DNA of 64,000 bases, from the NCBI GenBank assembly GCA_938075415.1, contig CALJHC010000030.1:124001-188000 (forward strand). Reading direction: 5' to 3'. Positions 27,518 through 37,845 of this stretch are shown here, one piece after another; position 1 is the first letter of the stretch, and the number at the start of each line of letters is the position of its first letter. Origin of the DNA: an uncultured Rubripirellula sp. (lineage in GTDB: Bacteria; Planctomycetota; Planctomycetia; Pirellulales; Pirellulaceae). Below the pieces are notes generated by a model, which did not search any database, was not told the DNA's origin, and was given only the letters and a program-made list of their open reading frames with translations. The translations under genes were made by a program, and so were the position numbers.

Positions 27518-28942
27518 TTAAGAATCAAGCGGAGCGGCAATCAAATCGTAACCATCGGCGGCGACAATTTCACAGCGAACCATGTCGCCAGTTTCCACCG
27601 ATTCCGGACGACTGAACCCAGAAACATAGACAATCCCATCGATGTCGGGCGCTTCAGATCGGGTTCGACCAATCCAGACTCCGTGTTGGTCAGGAAGGGG
27701 TGAATCAAGAATGACTTGCTCCTTCGTGCCAACGCGACTTTTAATCCAGTCGAAAGCGATTTCTTGTTGAATCGCCATCAAACGCTCATAGCGGTCATTG
27801 GCAATATGCGGCTCAACACGATTTGGCAATTTAACGGCAGGGGTATCGTCTTCGACTGAATAGGTGAACACTCCGAGGTGCTCGAATTTTTGCTCCGAGA
27901 CAAAATCGGCAAGTTCTTGAAAGTCGGCCTCAGTCTCTCCCGGAAATCCTGTGATCATTGTGGTCCGCATGACTAGATTAGGGATGCGATCTCGCAACTG
28001 CCGTAAAATCTTTTCTTGGCTGTCCCGCGTTGTTTTGCGAGACATTCGACGCAGCATTGTATCACTGGCATGCTGAAGTGGCATGTCGATGTAAGGCAGA
28101 ATTCGCTTCGCGTTGGCTAGCGTCTTGATGAGTTCCTCGTCGATGTACATTGGATAAAAATACATCAGTCGGATCCAATCAATGGATTCAATCGCATCAA
28201 GTTGCTGCAGTAGGTCCGAAAGACGCGGCCGACCGTAGAGATCTTTGCCGTAATAAGTTGTGTCTTGCGCAACAATCACTACCTCTTTGACTCCGCTTTC
28301 ACCTAATTGCTTTGCTTCCTCAATGATCTGTTCAATTGGCTTGCTGTAGTGTTTGCCACGCATTTTGGGAATGGCGCAAAAGGTGCAGAGGCGATCACAG
28401 CCTTCGCTGATTTTTAAATAGGCGAAATGTCGAGGAGTGACTGCTCTCCGTTTCGCATCCGATAAAGGCCGTATGGCAGCGGGGCGAAACAGCTTTTGTT
28501 GCTCATCAACGCCGCTACGTAGATTTTCAATGACGGAAACGATTTCATTGCGTCCGAAGACGCCAATCATTGCATCGATCTCAGGCCTTTGCTCAAGAAG
28601 CTTGCCTTGTTGACGCTCCGCGAGGCAACCAGTAACAACAACGTTGCGAATTTTACCCTGCTTCTTCAAGTCCAACATTTCATCGATCGCTTCCAATGAC
28701 TCGTCCCTTGCCGAGTCGATGAATCCGCAAGTGTTGACCACCACAAATTCAGCGTCGTCAACGGATTCCACCATCCTGTACCCGTCTTCATCAAGACGAC
28801 CAAGCATTTGTTCGGTATCGACCAAATTTTTCGGACAGCCGAGACTGATGACAGCATAGTTGCCTCGCGCGTCGCCCTCTTCGTGCGATGATCGAGCGTT
28901 GACTGGACTCGGGGGGCTATCGTCAACAATAGGAAGTTGCAT
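27518..28942 (-). CDS. rimO: Ribosomal protein S12 methylthiotransferase RimO
   Basis: Radical-SAM enzyme that adds a methylthio group to the conserved aspartate of ribosomal protein S12. 474 residues: an N-terminal MTTase domain with the signature [16 protein letters not shown] (C36), the radical-SAM cluster C182-x3-C186-x2-C189 ([17 protein letters not shown]), and a C-terminal TRAM region. [11 protein letters not shown] distinguishes RimO from MiaB. About 27 residues precede the usual RimO start, so an internal start cannot be excluded. Confidence 0.96.
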   Translation of the reverse strand: MQLPIVDDSPPSPVNARSSHEEGDARGNYAVISLGCPKNLVDTEQMLGRLDEDGYRMVESVDDAEFVVVNTCGFIDSARDESLEAIDEMLDLKKQGKIRNVVVTGCLAERQQGKLLEQRPEIDAMIGVFGRNEIVSVIENLRSGVDEQQKLFRPAAIRPLSDAKRRAVTPRHFAYLKISEGCDRLCTFCAIPKMRGKHYSKPIEQIIEEAKQLGESGVKEVVIVAQDTTYYGKDLYGRPRLSDLLQQLDAIESIDWIRLMYFYPMYIDEELIKTLANAKRILPYIDMPLQHASDTMLRRMSRKTTRDSQEKILRQLRDRIPNLVMRTTMITGFPGETEADFQELADFVSEQKFEHLGVFTYSVEDDTPAVKLPNRVEPHIANDRYERLMAIQQEIAFDWIKSRVGTKEQVILDSPLPDQHGVWIGRTRSEAPDIDGIVYVSGFSRPESVETGDMVRCEIVAADGYDLIAAPLDS

Positions 28943-29428
28943 GTTCGTTGGTTCTCTATGCGTCCATATAGGAATTCACTCGACCGGAAAATCCGACTTC
29001 AAGACACAGGGTGAGATAAGTGGGTAACAAGAGAGATGAGGCGAGGTTTCTCGGCGGATCTCAAAACTAAGGAATGTCACATCAGGGGAGACTTCATCAC
29101 ACCTGACTAAACGGTTGTTCAAAGTGAAGCAGGATTCGCAATCAAATCCGTTAGCTAAGTTGGGCTCACGGAACGAAATTAGACTGAATCACACAAAAAC
29201 ACGCAAACCATAATTTCCGTATCCTTGTCAAGACGATGGGGATTTTTGACCAGTTGGCACAGCTTTTGAGATTGAATGATTTTCCTGCTCGGTGTTCGAC
29301 CAAATCTGGCCAAGGTGTTTGTCATGTGCTAGCTGTTTGAAACGGCGTCTGAAATCAGCGTTTTTGGTCCGGTAAGTTTTTGGGCCGGGTAGATTTGCAA
29401 CCAGGGGGGGAATGACAATCGGTCACTG
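28943..29428. other. Intergenic region upstream of rimO
   Basis: About 490 bp with no open frame of note, repeat or recognisable RNA. It probably holds the rimO promoter and the 3' region of the thioredoxin-like gene. Confidence 0.45.
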
Positions 29429-30010
29429 CTACTCAGACATACTGTTGATAGTGGACGCCAGCGGTTGGTCAATATCAGCGGGATGTCCAATCCAAGCAAT
29501 TTTTCCCGATTGGTCGATGATGAATGCCGTTGGGATACCCATCTGATTCGCCGCCGCCATGTAGTTTTGATACATCAATCGTTTTCCGTCTGTGGCGAGC
29601 CGGTACGACACCACCTGATTCCAGGGCGCACCGCCTGTTGACTCACTCGCTAAGAAGGTTTCCACCGTCGTTGGTCCTTCGTTGGTTACTCCAATAAAGA
29701 TTGCATCCTGTGCGTATTTGACCTGTAACTGACTCATGTGTGGAATGTTGACCAGGCACGGGCCACACCAGGTTGCCCAGAATTCAACGACGTGAACTTT
29801 TCCCTTGGTCAGCCCCTGAAGCGGGGCCCCCTGATACCAATCCGTGACCTCAAGAGGTGGTGCCGCATCGCCTACTTTCAGTGAAGCCGGGCTGCTGACA
29901 ACATCAAGAGAAGTCAGCAGGTCGCAGCCCAAAACGGATGAAAGTAACACTAGAAATAGGAGAGAACGTACGTGAGTACGATGAGTAGGTGGGAATGCTG
30001 CGTTGCTCAT
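29429..30010 (-). CDS. TlpA-like thioredoxin-fold lipoprotein
   Basis: 193 residues. A hydrophobic leader ends in a lipobox-like VLGC (C29), so it is probably lipid-anchored outside the inner membrane. The AhpC/TSA-type thioredoxin domain carries FWATWCGPC with the redox pair C82-x2-C85, the cis-proline region IPTAFIID, and ends near residue 193. TlpA/ResA proteins reduce or isomerise disulfides, often for cytochrome c maturation, which would suit the many c-type haem proteins in this window, but no maturation gene is adjacent. Confidence 0.9.
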   Translation of the reverse strand: MSNAAFPPTHRTHVRSLLFLVLLSSVLGCDLLTSLDVVSSPASLKVGDAAPPLEVTDWYQGAPLQGLTKGKVHVVEFWATWCGPCLVNIPHMSQLQVKYAQDAIFIGVTNEGPTTVETFLASESTGGAPWNQVVSYRLATDGKRLMYQNYMAAANQMGIPTAFIIDQSGKIAWIGHPADIDQPLASTINSMSE

Positions 30011-30545
30011 GCTGGTTTGTTATTCGTTAGGTTGGCCTAAGGTGTTCGCACTCTTTGGGGTTCAATGTAGTCCAGTTAAGTCAATTAGCCGATCCGCTTC
30101 TTGAAAGCCAGCCAAATGTTGCGGGCGCGAACCAAGATCACAAGGCATGCATGCCACCCTTTGTTGAACGTTCACCGAACTCGTTTGCGCAAATCGTATC
30201 ATGTGCCTGGGAAATAGTCTCTCTTGCAACTGGTAAGCCACGTTCCTCGAGCTGATGACTATGGATTGTACGGTCGAGGACATTATCATCCCGTCCTTCA
30301 ACTTTTTGACAAATTAGTTGTCGCCATCGCCCATTAATTCTGAGCGAGTCGTTCCGTTTTGGCGGGCGCTGGTGGTCTTGGTCATAATAGGGCGTTGTCA
30401 CGCAGTGCGATGGTCACAGGATCGACGATTTGAATCGGCTCGCTCATCTTGTTGGCGGAGAGCTATCTTAAAATCATCTTAAATCTGTTGTGGCGCGAGG
30501 GCATCGGTCCATTGATTGTCAGGCTAGAAAGTTTGAGTCTGTGGG
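30011..30545. other. Intergenic region
   Basis: About 530 bp between the thioredoxin-like and pseudouridine synthase genes. Small frames on both strands overlap each other and show no domain. Nothing recognisable. Confidence 0.45.
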
Positions 30546-31517
30546 CTAGCGAGGCCTTGTGTTTTTCTTGGAATAGCGTTGGCTGGCGCGGACGGCAGCA
30601 GCATCACCCGCCACAAATTTCTCCATCGCGGACGGTAGAGGCGACTCAAACGTCATCAATTCACCCGATTTTGGATGCTCAAAGCGAAGTGTCTTTGCGT
30701 GCAATGCGATGCGGTCTCGAATCCAACGACGATGCATTGCCTGTTTTCTTTTGTACCTGGGATCGGCGAGAATCGGGTGCCCTGCGTCTGCGAATTGAAT
30801 ACGAATTTGATTTCTTTTTCCAGTTTCAAGCGTGACCTCAACCAGTGTTGTATCCGCAAGGCGTTTGAGAACATGAAAATGTGTGATTGCGAGTTCGGTT
30901 TCACTTGATGGCCTGGCTACGTAGCGATCGAGATTCTTTCCGGTGGCTAAATGAGAGCGAAACGTTCCATCATCCTCGTCCATCAAACCGTCTACGATCG
31001 CTGCGTAGACCCGAAGCGGCTTACGGTGCTTGAATTGTTCGATCAATTTCTCAGCAATTCGCTCGTGTTTTCCGAAAACCAGTAGGCCGCTCACGGCTTG
31101 GTCCAGACGATGAACGACCGAAGCATCGCGATTGCCACGTGAATGGCTTAGATACACTGACACGCGCTCAACCAGTGTATTGCGTTCATTTTTGTCCGTG
31201 GGCACTGTCAGAGTCCCGGCGGATTTATCCACGACGATTAAATCGTCATCCTCAAACACCACGCGAAAAGTTCGGTCCTCCCAGCGTTTTTTCTTCTCCT
31301 TGTAACGTTGATGCATGTCAAAACAAATCGTTACAACATCACCCACCACAACGGTGCGAGCGATACTACTGCAGATCGAGCCATTGATTGAAAGGCAGCC
31401 TTGTTCCACCATTCCGCGAACCTGACTGCGTGAAGAATCAGATAATTCTCGTACAATGAGATCCACTCGTCCTGCGTTGCTCTCGTCCACGGTCATGGAG
31501 CGTGTTGTCTTGGTCAT
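30546..31517 (-). CDS. RluA-family 23S rRNA/tRNA pseudouridine synthase
   Basis: 323 residues. An S4-like RNA-binding domain at about 18-70 (VRELSDSSRSQVRGMVEQG) precedes the catalytic domain, whose motif VVHRLDQAVSGLLVF contains the catalytic D139 (HRLD at 136-139). The C-terminal RNQIRIQFADAGHPILAD block is typical. The residue modified cannot be told from sequence alone (RluD-, RluC- or RluA-type). It is a single gene, divergent from tex. Confidence 0.93.
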   Translation of the reverse strand: MTKTTRSMTVDESNAGRVDLIVRELSDSSRSQVRGMVEQGCLSINGSICSSIARTVVVGDVVTICFDMHQRYKEKKKRWEDRTFRVVFEDDDLIVVDKSAGTLTVPTDKNERNTLVERVSVYLSHSRGNRDASVVHRLDQAVSGLLVFGKHERIAEKLIEQFKHRKPLRVYAAIVDGLMDEDDGTFRSHLATGKNLDRYVARPSSETELAITHFHVLKRLADTTLVEVTLETGKRNQIRIQFADAGHPILADPRYKRKQAMHRRWIRDRIALHAKTLRFEHPKSGELMTFESPLPSAMEKFVAGDAAAVRASQRYSKKNTRPR

Positions 31518-31931
31518 GGATTAGAAATTTGAGTTCGGTAGCAATGAAGGAACAGGGCAGACCTGACAGCTAGTTCCCGTCGTAAGAAAGCCCGACGGCG
31601 TTTTAATTGTTAGCTTGGAAACGTTAGTCGAACAATTTTCATGGAAAATTCGTGTTATTCGATTTCAGGCCTCCCACCATGTCGTATCGCGGACGTTTTC
31701 GCAATCCATTGTTCATTCAAATCCAATTGGGTGTCCATGATTGTGGAGATTGGACGCCTGATTGGATAGTTTGTGAGTCGTTGAACTACCTCTGACGGTG
31801 GTATAGAGGTGATCAAGAATGCCTATACTTGTTCGTGTGGCTGGATGGAATGGAGAGGCGTGCTGACGGGTCGGTTTCTCTTTGCTTCAATAGGTTGCTT
31901 ACTGAAATCAAGATGTCGTTAAATCAGACTC
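31518..31931. other. Divergent intergenic region upstream of tex
   Basis: About 410 bp between divergent genes, so it should carry both promoters. I see no gene, repeat or convincing promoter boxes. Confidence 0.45.
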
Positions 31932-34103
31932 ATGGGAACGAGAATGAAGTGCAAAGAGGATCTGGACAATGTCGTAGGACAAATTGCCGTTAAGTTTGGT
32001 TTCAATAATCGGCAGGTACGCTCTGCTGTTGAATTGCTCAATATGGACAATACCGTTCCATTTATCGCTCGTTATCGTAAGGAGGCAACGGGGGGGCTGG
32101 ATGAAGTTGCTCTTCGGGCAATTGAAGACGCACTGGAGAGTGCGAAGTTGCTTTCTGCTCGAAAAACTACGGTTTTGAAGTCGATGGAGGAGCAAGGCTT
32201 TCTCACTAGTGAGCTCCGTGCACAAATCGAAAGCTGCCAAGAGATTCGACTGCTGGAAGCTATTTACCTGCCGTTCAAGCCTAAACGTCGGACACGTGCA
32301 ATGACTGCCCGTGAACGTGGTTTGCAACCTCTCGCTGACCTGCTTAGTCGGCAAGAAAGTTTAGAACGCTCAAAGCGAGAAACCTTGCAAAGCTTTGTCA
32401 ATGTGGATGCTGATGTTCCCGACAGGGACTCGGCTTTGCAGGGTGCGTTGGACATCCTTGCAGAGCAATGGTCCGAGGATGCGGAATCCAGAAGTTGGAT
32501 GGTGGAAACCGCTTTTGCAAGCGGGAGAGTGACATCAAAAGTCAAGCGTGGGAAAAAAGACGCGGCCGATAAGTTTGAGCTTTATCTTGATCATCAGGAG
32601 TCAGTGGGGAGGGTCCCATCACATCGGATACTCGCGATGCTCAGAGGTGAATCGGAAGGTGTGCTGCGAGTTGGCGTGTCACTAGATCAGTCGCGTGCTC
32701 TTGGCTACCTAACCTCGAAGCTTATTAAAAACCCAAACTTTGAGTTTCGTGCGGAATTAGACTCCACGATAGCGGAATGCTTTGATCGGCTATTAATGCC
32801 GGCAACCCAGTCGGCTGTTTTGCAGACGCTGAAGGAAAATGCTGACGAAGATGCTATCGGAGTATTTGGTAAGAACCTAAGGGAGCTTCTGATGTCAGCG
32901 CCCGCTGGTCCAAGGGTGACCATCGGTATTGATCCTGGGTTTCGTACAGGTTGTAAGCTAGCGGTTGTCGATGGCACCGGAAAATTTTTAAGCAATGCGA
33001 CGATCTATCCGACGCCACCAAAAAGTGAGATCGACTCGTCCGAAGTGACGCTCCTTAGGCTGATCGAGAAATACGGCGTCGAGCTGATCGCAATCGGAAA
33101 CGGTACCGCTTCGAGAGAAACCGATACCTTTGTCGGAGAATTGATCCGGAAGAAGAAGCTACCAGTGACAAAAGTCATCGTCAGCGAATCGGGCGCGTCA
33201 ATTTATTCAGCGAGCGAAATCGCGGGCAAAGAATTTCCTGACTTGGATATCACTGTCCGCGGAGCTATCAGTATCGCCCGCCGTCTTCAAGATCCACTTG
33301 CAGAGTTGGTGAAAACGGATCCGAAGTCAATCGGTGTTGGGCAATACCAGCATGATGTGAACCAAACACAGTTGCGGAAATGCCTGGACCGGGTAGTGGA
33401 ATCATGCGTCAACCACGTCGGAGTGGACGTCAACACCGCAAGCGCTCCCCTGCTGTCCCGCGTTGCAGGCATTGGGCCGAAGTTAGCAGAGAATATCATT
33501 GAGTATCGAAACAAGCATGGGCGTTTTGATAATCGTGATCAACTAAAGGAAGTTAGGAAGCTTGGTAAGAAGGCGTTTGAACAGGCTGCCGGTTTTATGA
33601 GGATCCATGGCGGGGATGTGGCTCTGGACCAATCTGGTGTCCATCCTGAGTGCTATGGGGTGGTCGGTAGGATGGCTGCAGTATTAGGCGTCAATGCGAC
33701 CAACTTGGTAGGTAATCAGGTTCTCAGCGAGAAAGTCCATGCCATGGATTTTGTTGATGAACGATTTGGCGTTCCGACGATTGAGGACATCATTTCAGAG
33801 TTGGGAAAGCCGGGCCGAGACCCTCGCAGCGAATTTCGTGAGGTAAGATTTGATGACAGTGTTAATTGCGTCGAAGACTTAAAAACGGACATGATTCTCG
33901 AGGGTGTTATCACCAACGTCACTCACTTTGGAGCCTTCATTGATATTGGTGTGCATCAGGATGCTTTGATTCATATCTCGCAATTGGCAGACGAGTTCGT
34001 TAAGGATCCTAGCGAGGTGGTTGCGATAGGCGATGTGGTGAAAGTGAAGGTGCTGGAGATTGATATTCAAAGAAAACGTCTGTCCGTTAGCCGTAAATTT
34101 TAA
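31932..34103 (+). CDS. tex: Tex-family transcription accessory/RNA-binding protein
   Basis: 723 residues. Domains in order: an N-terminal Tex-type helical region (NTVPFIARYRKEATGGLDE is diagnostic), a YqgF/RNase H-like domain (TIGIDPGFRTGCKLAVVDG, about 330-450), helix-hairpin-helix motifs (VAGIGPKLAENIIEYRNKHG), and a C-terminal S1 domain (EGVITNVTHFGAFIDIG). Tex binds nucleic acid and is related to eukaryotic Spt6; it acts in the cytoplasm. The ATG at 31932 is used; M5 at 31944 is an alternative. Confidence 0.96.
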   Translation: MGTRMKCKEDLDNVVGQIAVKFGFNNRQVRSAVELLNMDNTVPFIARYRKEATGGLDEVALRAIEDALESAKLLSARKTTVLKSMEEQGFLTSELRAQIESCQEIRLLEAIYLPFKPKRRTRAMTARERGLQPLADLLSRQESLERSKRETLQSFVNVDADVPDRDSALQGALDILAEQWSEDAESRSWMVETAFASGRVTSKVKRGKKDAADKFELYLDHQESVGRVPSHRILAMLRGESEGVLRVGVSLDQSRALGYLTSKLIKNPNFEFRAELDSTIAECFDRLLMPATQSAVLQTLKENADEDAIGVFGKNLRELLMSAPAGPRVTIGIDPGFRTGCKLAVVDGTGKFLSNATIYPTPPKSEIDSSEVTLLRLIEKYGVELIAIGNGTASRETDTFVGELIRKKKLPVTKVIVSESGASIYSASEIAGKEFPDLDITVRGAISIARRLQDPLAELVKTDPKSIGVGQYQHDVNQTQLRKCLDRVVESCVNHVGVDVNTASAPLLSRVAGIGPKLAENIIEYRNKHGRFDNRDQLKEVRKLGKKAFEQAAGFMRIHGGDVALDQSGVHPECYGVVGRMAAVLGVNATNLVGNQVLSEKVHAMDFVDERFGVPTIEDIISELGKPGRDPRSEFREVRFDDSVNCVEDLKTDMILEGVITNVTHFGAFIDIGVHQDALIHISQLADEFVKDPSEVVAIGDVVKVKVLEIDIQRKRLSVSRKF

Positions 34104-34490
34104 GACGAGTCAGTTCGAGTCGATTCGGAAAACCGGTGAGTCGAATCGCCAAGCTTTCAATGGTTCACGTCAGGTTGGGTGTTAACAAACCTATTTTCCG
34201 GTTGCAAGAAAGAGGAAGGAGCCTGCCACCCTGACGTTAATAGTCAAGCATCGCTGAATCTGCGCGAACCTTTTCGATGTGAGCCATGAGCCGTGTAGGA
34301 TCGAAAAAACCGACGTTTTCAACACGCAATCTTTTCTTCTTCGTTGGGTCGGTGTTGTGACTGGTGATTCAATGAAAACTCAATGGCGTTGCTGGTATTC
34401 GTTAAGCCGCTTTAATGAATTGGTGGCAAGCGTTTTGTATCTTCTGATGTGGCAGGTCACGGGGTTGCCTTGGCATTCTAATCAATTCCG
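34104..34490. other. Intergenic region after tex
   Basis: About 390 bp. Just past the tex stop an inverted repeat (cgattcg at 34121-34127 and cgaatcg at 34142-34148) could form a loose hairpin, without a T-run. Nothing else found. Confidence 0.4.
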
Positions 34491-35555
34491 TCAGTTCGTC
34501 AGTTCAGCCATGAATCGATCCAGAGTATCAGGGCAATCTGCTGAGTAGTGGGCCTTGTCGAGCCAACGGTCCAGATAACGTAGGTTGTGTTCAATGATTT
34601 CTGGGTTGGTTTCCCGCATGGAGAGAGCCTTGTCGATTGACGGGACCACCGATTCGCCGTCCGGCACTTCAACCATGGTTTCGCGTGGGAAAGGGATCAA
34701 GAATTCATAATTACTTAGATCATTTGACACCACCATGCAGCCGGCATAGATCGCTTCGAAATGACGGTAAGACCACGGTGCATAACCGCTTGGTGCGAGA
34801 GCTACCTTGGATTCGCAGAGTCCAGAGAAGTACTTGGAAAAGCTGACCTTTTTGCAGTTGAGCCAGCAGTTTTCCAGAGTCTTGGCGTCAGGGTGGGACT
34901 CGAATGACCTACGCCAGCTGGTATCCCCCACCAGACCGCCCCATAAACTTAGGTTGGAGCGTTCTCGTTTTAATTCCACCATCCAGCGTAGTCTTTGGTT
35001 CGTCTCCACCGTGCCGGTGGGCCTTGCTACAAATCCTACGTCATAACGCCTTCGCGGATCGCGTCCCAATCCATTGGTCCATTTTTTTACCGTAATCGCC
35101 ATACTCAACCGATTATTCAGTGGAGGCCTTTTGATAGGTAGAAACCCGATTCGGTACGGGAAATTCCAGCGACGATCGCGGAAGTTTTTTAAGACGATGT
35201 CCGTCTCAGAGAGGAGGGTTGCTTGGTCGGAATCAAGGAAGAAGACTTCGTGTTGATCGGTAGAGTCATAAAGAACGAGTCGTCGGTAATTAATTCGCCG
35301 AAGATGCTCTTTGGTGATTGAAGTTGGTAGTCCAACGAATAACCAATCGGTGTCTGGTACTTTTGGGCCACTGAGTAATTGGGATGGACGCAGGAGAGTG
35401 ACAGCGGAACGACCGAAGTAGCGAATTAAAAACCAATAAAGCCCAAGTTCCGCATAAGCACCAAAGATGCTTGCCAGACTCCAGAAGGTCTTGGTGCCGC
35501 GATATCCGCGGTCGTGTTTTCCGAAGTCGCTAATAATGACAGTGTAGCGATCCAT
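34491..35555 (-). CDS. Glycosyltransferase-like protein, exostosin-type C-terminus
   Basis: The ATG at 35555 (354 residues) begins MDRYTVIISDFG; an ATG four codons upstream is possible. The C-terminal third holds KVALAPSGYAPWSYRHFEAI followed by YAGCMVVSNDLSNYEF, the donor-binding pattern of GT-B folds such as exostosin-like and related glycosyltransferases. No signal peptide. It probably adds a sugar to a surface polysaccharide or protein, but no glycan cluster surrounds it and acceptor and donor are unknown. Confidence 0.7.
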   Translation of the reverse strand: MDRYTVIISDFGKHDRGYRGTKTFWSLASIFGAYAELGLYWFLIRYFGRSAVTLLRPSQLLSGPKVPDTDWLFVGLPTSITKEHLRRINYRRLVLYDSTDQHEVFFLDSDQATLLSETDIVLKNFRDRRWNFPYRIGFLPIKRPPLNNRLSMAITVKKWTNGLGRDPRRRYDVGFVARPTGTVETNQRLRWMVELKRERSNLSLWGGLVGDTSWRRSFESHPDAKTLENCWLNCKKVSFSKYFSGLCESKVALAPSGYAPWSYRHFEAIYAGCMVVSNDLSNYEFLIPFPRETMVEVPDGESVVPSIDKALSMRETNPEIIEHNLRYLDRWLDKAHYSADCPDTLDRFMAELTN

Positions 35556-36364
35556 TGATGGGCCCACGTCCGTAATCCTATTGCAGTTGGATTCGCTTCA
35601 AGCGTCAAAGGGTGGTTATCTTAAAACCTTGGCGAGGTCGGTTTTCGGCCACACCCTGATGGCACAGCCTTATCCTATCAGTTTTGGCAAAGCATGGACT
35701 TGATAGTGCTTGATTGCAGTGGTTTTTGTTAGGGAATCACTACGGCAAATAATTGCGGAAATTCGTTCCGTAAGGGACGCGGCAATAAGGGATGTCCCGA
35801 AACCCTTGGTCAGATTGACTCCGAAAACAGGATGAAAAACACGATGGATGATAAGACCGGTGGATGACGGTGGCTTGTACTTGATTCGGTTATTTTCTGG
35901 TTTTACCTGCCATCAAAACATGGAACGATGCCGTAGGCGATTTTCATTTTTTGCTGGGAAAGCGTCTGATATTTGGTTTCTAGGAGTCTCGCATTGTGGT
36001 TCCTTGATTGGGTCAGTTTCAAGATGCGATTGAGTGGTTCGTGGCCGGACGGGTGGTTGATCGTCATGGGTGATTCTCTCCCTTCCGCAGATGCAAGTAG
36101 TGCTTTCTCTCGGCCAAGAATTGTTGGTCAGCGTTGTCAGGCATACAGTGCGGTTGCGTGTAAGCTCAACGTTATGATGTTCTCTCCCTTTCCAGTCCAA
36201 AGTAACAACACTCAAATCTGCTTGTTAGTCGTGGATAGGTTGGGGCTGGAAAGTTCCGTGGCGGGGAGTCATTCGGATATCTTGATGCCATCTTGTCTTT
36301 AAAACGCGAGTCGACCCTGTTTTCGGTCTGCAGCGTGGATTGCTTGGCTGGTGAATGCCGTTTG
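35556..36364. other. Intergenic region
   Basis: About 800 bp. Frames on both strands between 35848 and 36302 overlap and look non-coding. No repeat, hairpin or RNA gene seen. Confidence 0.45.
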
Positions 36365-37831
36365 TTATGACTGCTGAGAAAGTATTTCGGTGATAACATG
36401 CCCGTGGACATCGGTGAGTCGGCGATCCAAGCCATTGTGTTGGAAAGTCAGTCGTGTGTGATCAAGGCCAATCAGATGAAGCATGGTTGCGTGAAGATCG
36501 TGGACACTGGAAATGTTTTCGACGGCTTTGAATCCAAGTTCATCTGTCTTGCCATAGCTGACGCCGGGTTGGATTCCCGCGCCGCCCAGCCATGCGGTAA
36601 AGCCCTGTGGGTTGTGGTCTCTGCCCTTTGCACCCTTCTGGAACATTGGCATTCTTCCGAATTCAGTGCACCAGACAACCAAGGTGTCTTCGAGTAATCC
36701 CCGTTGCTTTAGGTCCTTAAACAGTGCTGCAGCCGGTTGGTCCATAATCTCAGCATGAACATCGTACTGTTCTTTTAATTTCTGATGTCCGTCCCAGTTA
36801 AGTGCCCCACCGCTGGCGTAGGCCCCGTTAAATAGCTGCACGAATCGAACGCCCGATTCGATCAAGCGACGCGCTAAAATACAGTTGCGTGCGAACCCCG
36901 CCTTGTCGTCGTTTTTCGAATCCGCGCCATAGAGGCGAAGTGTTTCAGCTGTCTCGGTTGATAGGTCGCTAATCGATGGAACGGATAATTGCATGCGAGC
37001 CGCCAGTTCGTAACTGGCTATTCGTGCTGCCAGTTCACCATCGTTAGGATTCTGGGCAAGGTGTTCCTCGTTGATCAGTTGAAGAAGTTCCCTTGCAGAT
37101 TTATCCGCTGAGGGTGAAATTGCTGTTGGCGGAGCAAGGTTGCCAACGGGTTGTGTGCTACTGAACGGAGTGCCTTGAAAGACGGCGGGTAAAAAACCTG
37201 GTCCCCAATTATTCACGCTTGCCTGTGGTACGCCACGAGGATCAGGGATAGCGACAAAAGCAGGTAGGTTTTCGTTCTCGGACCCTAAGGCATACGTTGT
37301 CCATGCTCCCATGCTTGGGAAACCGTCCAGCACTGATCCCGTGGAAAGAAAGTTTTCGGCTGGTCCGTGAGTATTGGACTTGTTAGTGAGCGTATGGATG
37401 AAGGAAATGTCATCAACAATGCCGCCGAGGTGCGGAATCATCTCCGAGATCATCTTTCCCGATTCACCGCGCGGGTGGAAGTCGTATTGGGGTCTCGCTA
37501 AATTACCGGAGGGCCCCTGGAAGGTAACCGGTGGTCCATCGTCGAATGGCATACCGTCAAATTTTATCAATTCGGGTTTGTAGTCGTAGGTTTCCAGCTG
37601 GCTGCACGCTCCGGCACAGAAAATGGTCAAGACGTTTTTTGCTTTCGGATCAAAGTGACCAGGGCGTGCGGCATGGGGTTGGCGTGAATCGAATACAGGG
37701 CTAGATGCAAGTGATTGGTCCTGATCCAGTAGAGACGCGAGGGCTAGTGAGGATAACCCAGAGACGGTGTTGCCTAAGAATTCACGCCGATCCAACAATG
37801 ATCGAATTGAGCTGCCGCGGGTACGTGACAT
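36365..37831 (-). CDS. DUF1501 protein with Tat-type leader (second cluster)
   Basis: 488 residues from M2 of the longest frame. Twin-arginine leader [13 protein letters not shown] near residue 16. The DUF1501 body includes [40 protein letters not shown] and a final [18 protein letters not shown] segment found in this family. It starts about 14 bp after the stop of the upstream DUF1549/1553 gene, so the two form one operon. The substrate is unknown. Confidence 0.92.
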   Translation of the reverse strand: MSRTRGSSIRSLLDRREFLGNTVSGLSSLALASLLDQDQSLASSPVFDSRQPHAARPGHFDPKAKNVLTIFCAGACSQLETYDYKPELIKFDGMPFDDGPPVTFQGPSGNLARPQYDFHPRGESGKMISEMIPHLGGIVDDISFIHTLTNKSNTHGPAENFLSTGSVLDGFPSMGAWTTYALGSENENLPAFVAIPDPRGVPQASVNNWGPGFLPAVFQGTPFSSTQPVGNLAPPTAISPSADKSARELLQLINEEHLAQNPNDGELAARIASYELAARMQLSVPSISDLSTETAETLRLYGADSKNDDKAGFARNCILARRLIESGVRFVQLFNGAYASGGALNWDGHQKLKEQYDVHAEIMDQPAAALFKDLKQRGLLEDTLVVWCTEFGRMPMFQKGAKGRDHNPQGFTAWLGGAGIQPGVSYGKTDELGFKAVENISSVHDLHATMLHLIGLDHTRLTFQHNGLDRRLTDVHGHVITEILSQQS

Positions 37832-37845
37832 CATCAGGTTCGCAA